From assembly GCA_015067845.1 (NCBI GenBank), contig SVLT01000001.1, positions 62,001-126,000 of the forward strand: 64,000 bases of DNA, read 5' to 3'. Below are positions 21,614-29,110 of this stretch, one piece after another. The DNA comes from Oscillospiraceae bacterium. Lineage in GTDB: Bacteria > Bacillota > Clostridia > Oscillospirales > Oscillospiraceae. A program made the position numbers and the translations under genes. The notes under the pieces were generated by a model. The model worked only from the letters and a program-made list of their open reading frames with translations, was not told the DNA's origin and did not search any database. Numbering within the stretch: position 1 is the first letter of the stretch; every line of letters begins with the position of its first letter.

Positions 21614-22918
21614 TTAGACCTCCGGATCGTCTTTCAAATGGAACGCCACTTTCAGATCTTCCACTTCGCCATCGGTAATGTGAACAATGTCGCCAATCTC
21701 TTTGGACAAAATAATGGAATTGGCTGTGGATTCCATTACTTCCAGCCGGTCAAAGGCCTGCAGTAAGCTCTCGCCAGTCACCACAACACAGCTGTTTTCA
21801 ATCATCATGGCCGGATGCACCGGGCTGAGGGCATCGGCAGTCTTGTCAGGTTCCAGATAAACCTGGTCATAGGGCAGCTTTTTCACATCCCGTAAAAGGA
21901 TATAGCTTTCCGGGATGGTGCGGGGATCGAAAACTGCATCCGTAATGGCAAATGCCATGGAATTGACAGGATGAGCCTGTAAGATAGCCTTAATCTCCGG
22001 TTGTTTCTGATAGATCTTCTCATGGAACAAAACGGCACGAGACGGGGTTTTCCCCTGCTCCTTCATGCCGGACTTGACACGCACAAGGTCATCTTCTTCC
22101 AGATATGCCCGGTCAAAATTGAAGGGCGTGATGAGGAAGCTGCCGTCTGCCAAACGCACAGAATAGGTGCCGTGGTTGGCAGTAAACAAGCCCATCTTGT
22201 AGGAACGACGGATGAGGGTGATCATATCCCGGCGAGCCGCCAGTTCCTCAGACGTGCGGCTGTGGGGGATAAAATCGTCCATTTTTGTATGATAACGGGT
22301 ATCGCTGATACGGTATGCATCCGTGGCAAGGGGGCGGATTGTGCCCACCTTCTTGGCCAGAACCTCCAGAGTTGCCGTATAGTTCAGCGTCTCAAAACGC
22401 TGGAAGGCTGTGAACATATCCTTTGCACCGATGCAAACACCGTGATTCTCCAGAATCGCAATGTCACAACCGGACGCAAAAACAGAACCGATCTTCTCGC
22501 CCAATGCATCACTGCCCGGTACGTCGTATTTTGCGATCTGTACGTCCGAACAGACCTTTCGGACAGAGGGAACCAAATCCAGATTGGGGCATTTACGGGC
22601 AATGGAAAACGCCACCAATGCCGGCGGATGGGCATGCAATACCGCTTGCAGATCCGGCCGCATATGGTACACCGAGGCATGGAACGGAAGTTCCGAAGAT
22701 GGCTTGTGCTGACCCACGATCGTGCCGTCAGGCTTGACGCAGACGATATCCCCACGGGATAGCGTACCCTTGTCAACGCCGGCAGGTGTGATCCAGATGT
22801 TACCCTCGTCATCCTTTATGGACAAGTTGCCACCCGAAGTGGTAGTGAGACCCTTGTCATAAATACGCTGCATAAACATAACCAATTGGTCAGCCGGGTG
22901 AATGTATTGTATATTCAT
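21614..22918 (-). CDS. tandem class II aldolase/adducin-domain protein
   Basis: 434 residues with two class II aldolase domains. The first (1-205) is complete: SGGNLS phosphate loop, ELPFH acidic residue, HAHPP zinc histidines and ILENHG third histidine. The second (about 225-425) keeps QAHP but reads IENSCVVV where the third zinc His should be, and its loop is TANHGTYS, so it is probably structural or regulatory. Next to rhamnulokinase the likely reaction is cleavage of rhamnulose- or fuculose-1-phosphate to DHAP and lactaldehyde. Twice the usual family length. Confidence 0.85.
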   Translation of the reverse strand: MNIQYIHPADQLVMFMQRIYDKGLTTTSGGNLSIKDDEGNIWITPAGVDKGTLSRGDIVCVKPDGTIVGQHKPSSELPFHASVYHMRPDLQAVLHAHPPALVAFSIARKCPNLDLVPSVRKVCSDVQIAKYDVPGSDALGEKIGSVFASGCDIAILENHGVCIGAKDMFTAFQRFETLNYTATLEVLAKKVGTIRPLATDAYRISDTRYHTKMDDFIPHSRTSEELAARRDMITLIRRSYKMGLFTANHGTYSVRLADGSFLITPFNFDRAYLEEDDLVRVKSGMKEQGKTPSRAVLFHEKIYQKQPEIKAILQAHPVNSMAFAITDAVFDPRTIPESYILLRDVKKLPYDQVYLEPDKTADALSPVHPAMMIENSCVVVTGESLLQAFDRLEVMESTANSIILSKEIGDIVHITDGEVEDLKVAFHLKDDPEV

Positions 22919-22933
22919 AATAATCTCCTTAAC

Positions 22934-24391
22934 TCAAAATGTAAGCAAACGCTGATAGCCTTTATCCCAGTCTTCTGTGTGATTGGGCTGATAGGTTTCC
23001 ACAGTTTCGGAATTACGGACGATCTGGCGCAATTCGTCAATATCCTTGATATCTCCCAAAGCCATTGCCTGAGCCAGCAGATTTCCGATTGCCGCGCCTT
23101 CCACCGGACCGGTGATCACAGGACGGTTGATGGAATCTGCCACCATCTGATTGAGCAGCTTGTTCTGAATACCGCCGCCGACGATATTCAGGGTATCGAT
23201 ACACTGACCCTTGATCTCTTCCAGACGCTCCAGGGCCCAGCGATATTTCAGTGCCAAGGACTCGTAGATACAACGGGCGATCTGTCCCACCGTCTCCGGT
23301 ACAGGCTGATTGCTATCCGCACAGAACTTCTGGATCTTCTTAACCATGTTGCCGCCGGCAAAGAATTCACTGTAATCGGGATCAATGATGCTGCGCAGAG
23401 GCTCCGCTTTCTTGGCTTCTTGTACGATCTCATCCCAGCTGTACTTTGTACCGGCCTTGATCCAGTCTCTGCGACATTCCTGGATCAGCCACAGACCCAT
23501 GATATTCTTTAAAGGACGGAAGCCGCCCTGGATCGTACCCTCATTGGCAAAGTTGGCATCCCGGACTTCAGGTGTGAGGATGGGCACATCCGTCTCCACG
23601 CCGAAGAGTGACCATGTACCCGAAGAGCAGAACGCAAAGCTTCCGCTTCCGGGGATCGCCGCAACGGCAGATGCGGTATCGTGGGTGCCCACGGCGGCAA
23701 AATTCGCCTGATTGATACCCAATTCCTCCGCCAGCTCCGGACGGAGCTGGCCGCGGAGCGTACCGGCCTGGTCGATTTCCGTAAAGATGTGCTCCGGAAT
23801 ACCAAGAGAGCGAATGCTCTCCCAGTCCCAATCCCGGGTAGTTGGGTTGTAGAGCATAGAAGTGGTAACATTGGTATACTCAGACTTCATCTCTCCGGTA
23901 AGGAAATAGCCCAGCAGATCGGGCATCATCAGAAGTTTCTCCGCCTGCTCCAGAGCCACATCATTCTGACGCTTCCGGCAGTAGAGCTGATAAACCGTGT
24001 TAAAATTCAACTGTGCAATGCCGGTACGGCTGAATAATGTGGGAAAATCTACGATCTGACTTGCCGCATCCATATCTGCATCCACACTGTAACGGTACGC
24101 CCGGGGATTGCCCAGTAGGTGGCCGTTGCGGTCCAGCAGGCCGTAGTCCACGCCCCAGGTGTCGATGCCAAAGCAGTCCAGATCGCCCACATTGGCCTGC
24201 TTAAAGGCCAAGAAGCCCTGCTTCAATTGGCTATACAGATTGGGCAGATCCCAATAATAAACGCCGTTCATCTCCACGAAATTGTTTTCAAACCGGTGCA
24301 GCTCCCGCATGGTCAGCTTACCGTTTTCCAACTGACCCAAAATGGCGCGACCATTGCTTGCACCAAGGTCAAATGCCAGTAGATTTCTCAT
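22934..24391 (-). CDS. rhaB: rhamnulokinase
   Basis: 485 residues from the ATG at 24391 (AAAGGTTGATACAT upstream). FGGY kinase fold with the rhamnulokinase-type phosphate-1 motif AFDLGASNGR, GIDTWGVDYGLLD (catalytic Asp), GTHDTASAVAA, SSGTWSLFG and VGGGIQNKLLNQM. It phosphorylates rhamnulose (or a related deoxyketose) at C1; the next gene supplies the aldolase. No isomerase gene lies in the window. Strong promoter upstream. Confidence 0.92.
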   Translation of the reverse strand: MRNLLAFDLGASNGRAILGQLENGKLTMRELHRFENNFVEMNGVYYWDLPNLYSQLKQGFLAFKQANVGDLDCFGIDTWGVDYGLLDRNGHLLGNPRAYRYSVDADMDAASQIVDFPTLFSRTGIAQLNFNTVYQLYCRKRQNDVALEQAEKLLMMPDLLGYFLTGEMKSEYTNVTTSMLYNPTTRDWDWESIRSLGIPEHIFTEIDQAGTLRGQLRPELAEELGINQANFAAVGTHDTASAVAAIPGSGSFAFCSSGTWSLFGVETDVPILTPEVRDANFANEGTIQGGFRPLKNIMGLWLIQECRRDWIKAGTKYSWDEIVQEAKKAEPLRSIIDPDYSEFFAGGNMVKKIQKFCADSNQPVPETVGQIARCIYESLALKYRWALERLEEIKGQCIDTLNIVGGGIQNKLLNQMVADSINRPVITGPVEGAAIGNLLAQAMALGDIKDIDELRQIVRNSETVETYQPNHTEDWDKGYQRLLTF

Positions 24392-24445
24392 ATGTATCAA
24401 CCTTTCTGTCCCCCAAATGCAGGTAGACCATAGATTTACACTTAT

Positions 24446-24474
24446 ATGATAACGCAAAAGCACATTTCTGTCAA
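24446..24474 (-). promoter_or_regulatory. promoter of the rhaB operon
   Basis: Minus strand TTGACA (24474-24469), 17-nt spacer, TATCAT (24451-24446). Confidence 0.8.
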
Positions 24475-24478
24475 ATAG

Positions 24479-24511
24479 AAAACCCACCCCCCGCGGCTGC
24501 AAGGGGTGGGA
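24479..24511 (-). terminator. terminator after the TIM-barrel/ligase fusion gene
   Basis: CCCACCCC ... GGGGTGGG stem followed on minus by TTTTCTATTT. The T-run merges into the rhaB promoter. Confidence 0.8.
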
Positions 24512-24515
24512 ACGA

Positions 24516-27026
24516 TTATAACTGATTTTTCGCGGTGTCGATGCCGTCGCCGACCAGGCCGAGACGCTCTGCCGCATCCTGGCGCATCTTGTATTTCAGC
24601 ACCTTACCGGCGGCGTTCATGGGGAACGCATCCACAAATTCGATGTATTTCGGCACTTTGTGACGGGCCATGCTGGCTTTGATATACGCAAGCATCTCGT
24701 CCACCGTCACCGAACCGGCCTCTTTCAGCACAATGCTGGCAAAGATCTCCTCACCGTACTTCTGATCCGGCACGCCGATGACCTGCACATCCTTGACGGC
24801 AGGATGGGTGTAAATGAATTCTTCGATCTCTTTGGGGTAGATATTCTCACCGCCGCGGATGATCATGTCCTTCAAACGGCCTGTGATCCGGTAGTTACCC
24901 TCCTCATCCCGGCAGGCGATATCGCCGGAATGGAGCCAGCCTTCAGCATCCACAGTATCTGCGGTCGCCTGGGGCATTTTATAGTAGCCCTTCATGGTAT
25001 TGTAACCACGGGAACAGAATTCACCGTCCACGCCGGGGCCAACTTCCTCGCCGGTCTCCGGATCGATGATCTTGCATTGCACATGAGGGAAGGCATAACC
25101 GACAGTATCGGTGCGCACTTCCAGAGAATCCGTCCAGGCGGACATGGTGGAACCGGGCGCAGACTCCGTCTGGCCGTAAACGCTGACGATACCACGCATA
25201 TTCATCTCATCCGGCTGGGCCGCGCGGCGCATCAGCTCCGGGGGACAGCCTGCGCCGGCCATAATGCCGGTACGCATATGGGAAAAGTCCGTCTTGCGGT
25301 AGTCCGGATGGTTGAACATGGCGATAAACATGGTGGGAACGCCGTTGAATGCGGTGATCTTCTCCTGATTGATGCATGCCAAGGATGCCTTTGCGGAGAA
25401 GTACGGCATAGGGCACATGGTCGCGCCATGGGTCATGGAAGAGGTCATGGACAGCACCATACCAAAGCAGTGGAACATGGGCACCTGGATCATCATGCGG
25501 TCAGCTGTGGACAGGCCCATACGGTCACCGATACATTTGCCGTTGTTGACCACATTGTAATGGGTCAGCATAACGCCCTTGGGGAATCCGGTGGTGCCGG
25601 AGGTATACTGCATATTGCATACATCATCCGGACGAACTGCGGCAGCCATTGCGCTGACCTGCTCCTCGCTGACCAACGGATATCTTGCCATAGCTTCTTC
25701 CAGGGTCAGGCAACCGGGCTGACGGAAGCCAACGGTAATGACATTACGCAGGAAAGGCAGTCGTTTACAATGCAGGTTCTCCCCTGCCTTAGTCTGGGCA
25801 ATCTCGGGGCACAGCTCGTTGATGATCGCCTGATAATTGGAGTCCAGACAGGAATCGATCATCACCAAGGTGTGGGTATCGGACTGCCGCAGCAGGTACT
25901 CCGCCTCATGAATCTTGTACGCAGTGTTGACAGTAACCAAAATCGCGCCTATCTTCACCGTTGCCCAGAATGTGATATACCAGGCCGGGACATTGGTGGC
26001 CCAAATGGCGACCTTGCTGCCGGCCTTCACGCCCATGGACACCAGAGCCCGGGCGAAACGGTCCACATCCCGCTTAAATTCCTGATAAGTCCGGGTATAG
26101 TCCAGAGTGGTGTATTTGAAAGCGTACTGATCAGGGAATTCCTCTGCCACACGCTCCAAAACCTGATAGAAGGTCAGGTTGATCAGTTCGTCCTTCTTCC
26201 AAAGGTACTGACCTGTGCCGTCGTGGTTCAAATACAGGGATTTCTTTGCTCCCCGGGGGTTATTGAAGCGGCTCATGTAGTTGACGAAGTACGGGAAAAT
26301 GACTTCCTGTTCTTTCAGGTCATCCAGCCATTCCGGTTTCCATTCAAGAGAAATGAACCCATCATAGTTGACAGAAGTGAGCGCTCGCATCACATCCGCA
26401 ATGGGCATCGTTCCCTCGCCGATCAGCTGATAATTGCCCTGGTCATCGGAATCCCGGAGGTGAACATGGCGGATATAGCTGCCAAGATTCTTAATAGTAG
26501 CATCCGCGCATTCGCCAAGGTCACGATAGGGATGGTGTACATCCCAAAGAGCACCCATATAATCACTGGCAAAGCGATCCATCATACTGCGAAGCCGGGC
26601 GGTATCCGCATAAATGCCGCTGGTTTTCAGCAAAATGCCCACGCCAAGCGCCTCAGCCCGGGCCAGCAGAATTTCCAAACGCTGCTGCACGCGCGCTTCA
26701 TCATCCTGCAACGCGCAGGCTACCACATAGGGAACCCGTGTGTTGGACGCAACCTCCATAAGGATCAAAAGTGCATTTGTAGGATCCTCCGAATCCGACA
26801 GATCACAGGATGTGTCGAAACAAGGGATCTGCAATTTCATATCCCGGAGTTGGCGGACAGTTGCTGCGGACTGATATTTATGGAACGGGCCGCTTCGATC
26901 CAGCATGGGATCAAATTTGGGAAGATTATAGACTTCAATGCCGGAAAAGCCCATTTCTGTGGCAGTTTCCAACATCTGTTCCCAGCTCATCCCGGGCCAG
27001 CCACGGGTGGAAAAGGAGAGTTTCAT
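24516..27026 (-). CDS. fusion: TIM-barrel sugar isomerase/epimerase domain + AMP-forming acyl-CoA ligase
   Basis: 836 residues in one uninterrupted frame. Residues 1 to about 268 are a xylose-isomerase-like TIM barrel (FSTRGWPGMSW, ALWDVHHPYRD, HVHLRDSDDQG, FISLEWKPEW), close to IolE/hydroxypyruvate-isomerase-type proteins. After a linker, residues 275-836 form a complete ANL-family ligase: P-loop YTSGTTGFPKG at about 473, YGQTES, SGDIACRD, hinge GRLKDMIIRGGENIYP, and the catalytic Lys in AAGKVLKYKMR. The ligase resembles YngI/ACSF2-type short/medium-chain acyl-CoA synthetases. It overlaps the IPMS-like gene by ATGA, so both belong to the leucine T-box unit. Substrate unknown; a branched short-chain acid such as isovalerate is my inference. 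Confidence 0.9.
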   Translation of the reverse strand: MKLSFSTRGWPGMSWEQMLETATEMGFSGIEVYNLPKFDPMLDRSGPFHKYQSAATVRQLRDMKLQIPCFDTSCDLSDSEDPTNALLILMEVASNTRVPYVVACALQDDEARVQQRLEILLARAEALGVGILLKTSGIYADTARLRSMMDRFASDYMGALWDVHHPYRDLGECADATIKNLGSYIRHVHLRDSDDQGNYQLIGEGTMPIADVMRALTSVNYDGFISLEWKPEWLDDLKEQEVIFPYFVNYMSRFNNPRGAKKSLYLNHDGTGQYLWKKDELINLTFYQVLERVAEEFPDQYAFKYTTLDYTRTYQEFKRDVDRFARALVSMGVKAGSKVAIWATNVPAWYITFWATVKIGAILVTVNTAYKIHEAEYLLRQSDTHTLVMIDSCLDSNYQAIINELCPEIAQTKAGENLHCKRLPFLRNVITVGFRQPGCLTLEEAMARYPLVSEEQVSAMAAAVRPDDVCNMQYTSGTTGFPKGVMLTHYNVVNNGKCIGDRMGLSTADRMMIQVPMFHCFGMVLSMTSSMTHGATMCPMPYFSAKASLACINQEKITAFNGVPTMFIAMFNHPDYRKTDFSHMRTGIMAGAGCPPELMRRAAQPDEMNMRGIVSVYGQTESAPGSTMSAWTDSLEVRTDTVGYAFPHVQCKIIDPETGEEVGPGVDGEFCSRGYNTMKGYYKMPQATADTVDAEGWLHSGDIACRDEEGNYRITGRLKDMIIRGGENIYPKEIEEFIYTHPAVKDVQVIGVPDQKYGEEIFASIVLKEAGSVTVDEMLAYIKASMARHKVPKYIEFVDAFPMNAAGKVLKYKMRQDAAERLGLVGDGIDTAKNQL

Positions 27027-28423
27027 GATTCTTCCTCCTCATACACGATCTTGTTCAATGCATTCAGATAGGCCTTGATACTTGCACCCACGATATCCGT
27101 GGAAATGCCGCGTCCGGAATACAGTTTTCCCTCAGAACGCAGCTTAACGATGGTCTGACCAAGGGCCTCGCTGCCCTCAGTAACGGACTGGATCTGGAAA
27201 TCATCCAGCTCGTAGTGCCGGCCTGTGATCTGCTCGATGGCGGAAAAAGCCGCATCAATGGGGCCATCACCCAGATAGACACCTTCCATTGGGGCGCCAT
27301 CCTTCAGCAATTTCATGTGGGCGGTAGCTGCAACAGTATTGCCGGAGGTGATCACATAATTATCCAGCTTATAGGTCGACGGCACCTGCATAGCGGCGGA
27401 GGCAACGATTGCATCCAGCTCCCGGATACTCACCTTGTCACGCTTCTGCGCTAGCTGCATAAAGGCTTCGTATACCTTCACTCGATCCTCCTGAGAAAGA
27501 TCATAACCAAGGCGCTCCACAGCAGTACACACGGCATCGCAATCGTCATGGGAGGTCAGATAAACATCGGAATCTGCCTGTACTTCATTTCCGAACTGAG
27601 AAGCCTTGCCGCCATCCGCCTTGCAGATACGGTGGATCTGCTCCACGATCCGGCTGAGCTTTGTGATATTAACATCCGTCTTTGCGCCCAATTCGTCACC
27701 CTTGGCCGCAAGAACACGGGCAATGGTGGTCACATCGGCGCAATCCTGGGGATATGCAGCACACTTGACTTCCCCTGCCCCGGCCTTGATGGCCGCGATC
27801 ACGCAACCGTCCGCCATGGACAAGGTATTGGCGCAGCCAACACCCAATGTAACCGACTTCAATGCCGGAATGCCGGCGTACAGGGACGCAACAAAAGCGG
27901 AAAACTCCTCGGGCAGCATCGTTCCGGCTGTATCCATGACTGTCACAGTCTTTGCGCCGGCCTCGATGGCGGTTTCAATGGCCTTGATCAAAAATGCCGG
28001 CTCACTTCTGGTGGCATCCTGTGCAACAAACTCAGTATCTGCCAGCTGTGCGCAGGCACCTACCGTTTCGCCAATCGCCGATAACATAGCTTCCGGTTTC
28101 TTATGGAACAGATACTCCATCTGAACGGAGCTGACCGGCGCGCAGACCTGCAGTCTGGGATGCTTTGCCATGGAAAGGGCATTCCAGGTCTGCTCCACGC
28201 TCTCGGCAGTAAGCTCAACCGGAGCAGAAACGATACTGTCATTGACTGCAGCGGCAATGGACTTGATCCGCAGGGCATCCGAACGGGAGCCGTGGAGGCC
28301 TTCCACTTCAATTACGGATGTGCCAAGCTTATCCAGCAGCTTAGCAAGCTCTATCTTTTCACGGAAGGAAAGAGAAAAACCCTCCGCAGTTTGTTTCATG
28401 GTCATGTCGCTGATCTTGATCAT
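27023..28423 (-). CDS. isopropylmalate-synthase-like protein, probably catalytically inactive
   Basis: 466 residues from the ATG at 28423; a GTG 9 nt upstream abuts AAGGAG and is less likely. The N-terminal HMGL/IPMS TIM barrel (1-280) keeps its frame (D6, DATRSEPAF at 136-144, MDTAG at 163-167). The LRDGEQ signature is MTMKQTAEG, and where active enzymes have HxHND it reads GVGCANT (194-200), so both metal-binding histidines are gone; the NGIGERAGN loop is also absent. The C-terminal LeuA allosteric domain (about 350-466) is intact with GDGPIDAAF and GRGISTDIVGASIKAYLNALN. A leucine T-box controls it. A leucine-binding pseudoenzyme or an enzyme with new chemistry is more likely than a normal LeuA. 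Confidence 0.8.
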   Translation of the reverse strand: MIKISDMTMKQTAEGFSLSFREKIELAKLLDKLGTSVIEVEGLHGSRSDALRIKSIAAAVNDSIVSAPVELTAESVEQTWNALSMAKHPRLQVCAPVSSVQMEYLFHKKPEAMLSAIGETVGACAQLADTEFVAQDATRSEPAFLIKAIETAIEAGAKTVTVMDTAGTMLPEEFSAFVASLYAGIPALKSVTLGVGCANTLSMADGCVIAAIKAGAGEVKCAAYPQDCADVTTIARVLAAKGDELGAKTDVNITKLSRIVEQIHRICKADGGKASQFGNEVQADSDVYLTSHDDCDAVCTAVERLGYDLSQEDRVKVYEAFMQLAQKRDKVSIRELDAIVASAAMQVPSTYKLDNYVITSGNTVAATAHMKLLKDGAPMEGVYLGDGPIDAAFSAIEQITGRHYELDDFQIQSVTEGSEALGQTIVKLRSEGKLYSGRGISTDIVGASIKAYLNALNKIVYEEEES

Positions 28424-28439
28424 TATGTTCACTCCTTAA

Positions 28440-28709
28440 AATAAAAAGTCCCCGAGGCTGCACAGCCTCAGGGACGAATAAGCTTCGCGGTACCACCCTG
28501 ATTATTTCCGAAAACGGAAATCCCTTCAGACTCCAACAAGTCCTATCCCTTAACGCGGGCTGACGGATCCCATTACTTACAAACGCTTTTACAGGATCGA
28601 CTCCGGAACCAGACCGTCTCATTCAACCGCACCGACTCACACCAACCGCCGGCTCTCTGGAGCTTTATGAATGTGACAGATTTTCCATCGCTGTCTTTCG
28701 TATAAGTTT
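28440..28709 (-). promoter_or_regulatory. T-box riboswitch, leucine specifier
   Basis: Minus strand: AGAGAGCC and GGTTGGTGTGAG apical motifs, T-box GGGTGGTACCGCG at 28498-28486, and terminator GTCCCTGAGGCT/AGCCTCGGGGAC (28475-28448) plus TTTTTAT. In the specifier loop, between CTGTC/GACGG above and GGAA/TTCC below, the 3' side is TCTGG: codon CUG (Leu) followed by G. It controls the IPMS-like gene and the TIM-barrel/ligase fusion. Confidence 0.93.
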
Positions 28710-28715
28710 GACAAT

Positions 28716-28744
28716 ATTAAAGCACAGGATTTATGATTTGTCAA
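28716..28744 (-). promoter_or_regulatory. promoter of the leucine T-box unit
   Basis: Minus strand TTGACA (28744-28739), 17-nt spacer, TTTAAT (28721-28716). Confidence 0.8.
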
Positions 28745-28790
28745 CAAAAAACTTTGAAAAAATTTCTATTTGTTTATGAGAAAAAAGCAA

Positions 28791-28819
28791 TTGACTTTTA
28801 CTGGCGAACATGTTATACT
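28791..28819 (+). promoter_or_regulatory. promoter of the isoleucine T-box unit
   Basis: TTGACT, 17-nt spacer, TATACT; back-to-back with the leucine T-box promoter. Confidence 0.85.
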
Positions 28820-28825
28820 TCAAAC

Positions 28826-29095
28826 AACATTTGAAACGGCTATGACGAAGACGGTCGGAACCGAAGAATTACAGAGAGCCGATGGTCGATGCGAATCGGT
28901 ATTCTTCCCTCCACAGACCCATCCCTTCCGAGCCGGAGAGCTGAATGTTTGGCTAGTAGGCTTCTCCCGTCTGCCCGCGTTAAGGGATAGGACTTGTTTG
29001 AGTCCGAAAAGTGGCGATCAAGGTCGCAATTTGAGTGGTACCGCGGGTAGTTTATGCTCGTCTCAAGAGTCATCTTGGGGCGTTTTTTATTTTAT
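28826..29095 (+). promoter_or_regulatory. T-box riboswitch, isoleucine specifier (probable)
   Basis: AGAGAGCC motif, T-box GAGTGGTACCGCGGGT at 29033-29048, and terminator CGTCTCAAGA/TCTTGGGGCG (29059-29082) with a T-run. In Stem I the helices GGTC/GACC above and GAAG/CTTC below enclose CATCC on the 3' side, giving AUC (Ile) as specifier. The base after the codon is C, not the usual purine, so the amino acid call is less firm than for the other three T-boxes. Confidence 0.9.
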
Positions 29096-29110
29096 AAAGG
29101 AGGAAGCATT

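Noticed and set aside
27023..28423. Ordinary 2-isopropylmalate synthase (leuA)
   Set aside because: The metal-binding HxH and the RDG signature are missing, so a normal leuA call would be misleading.
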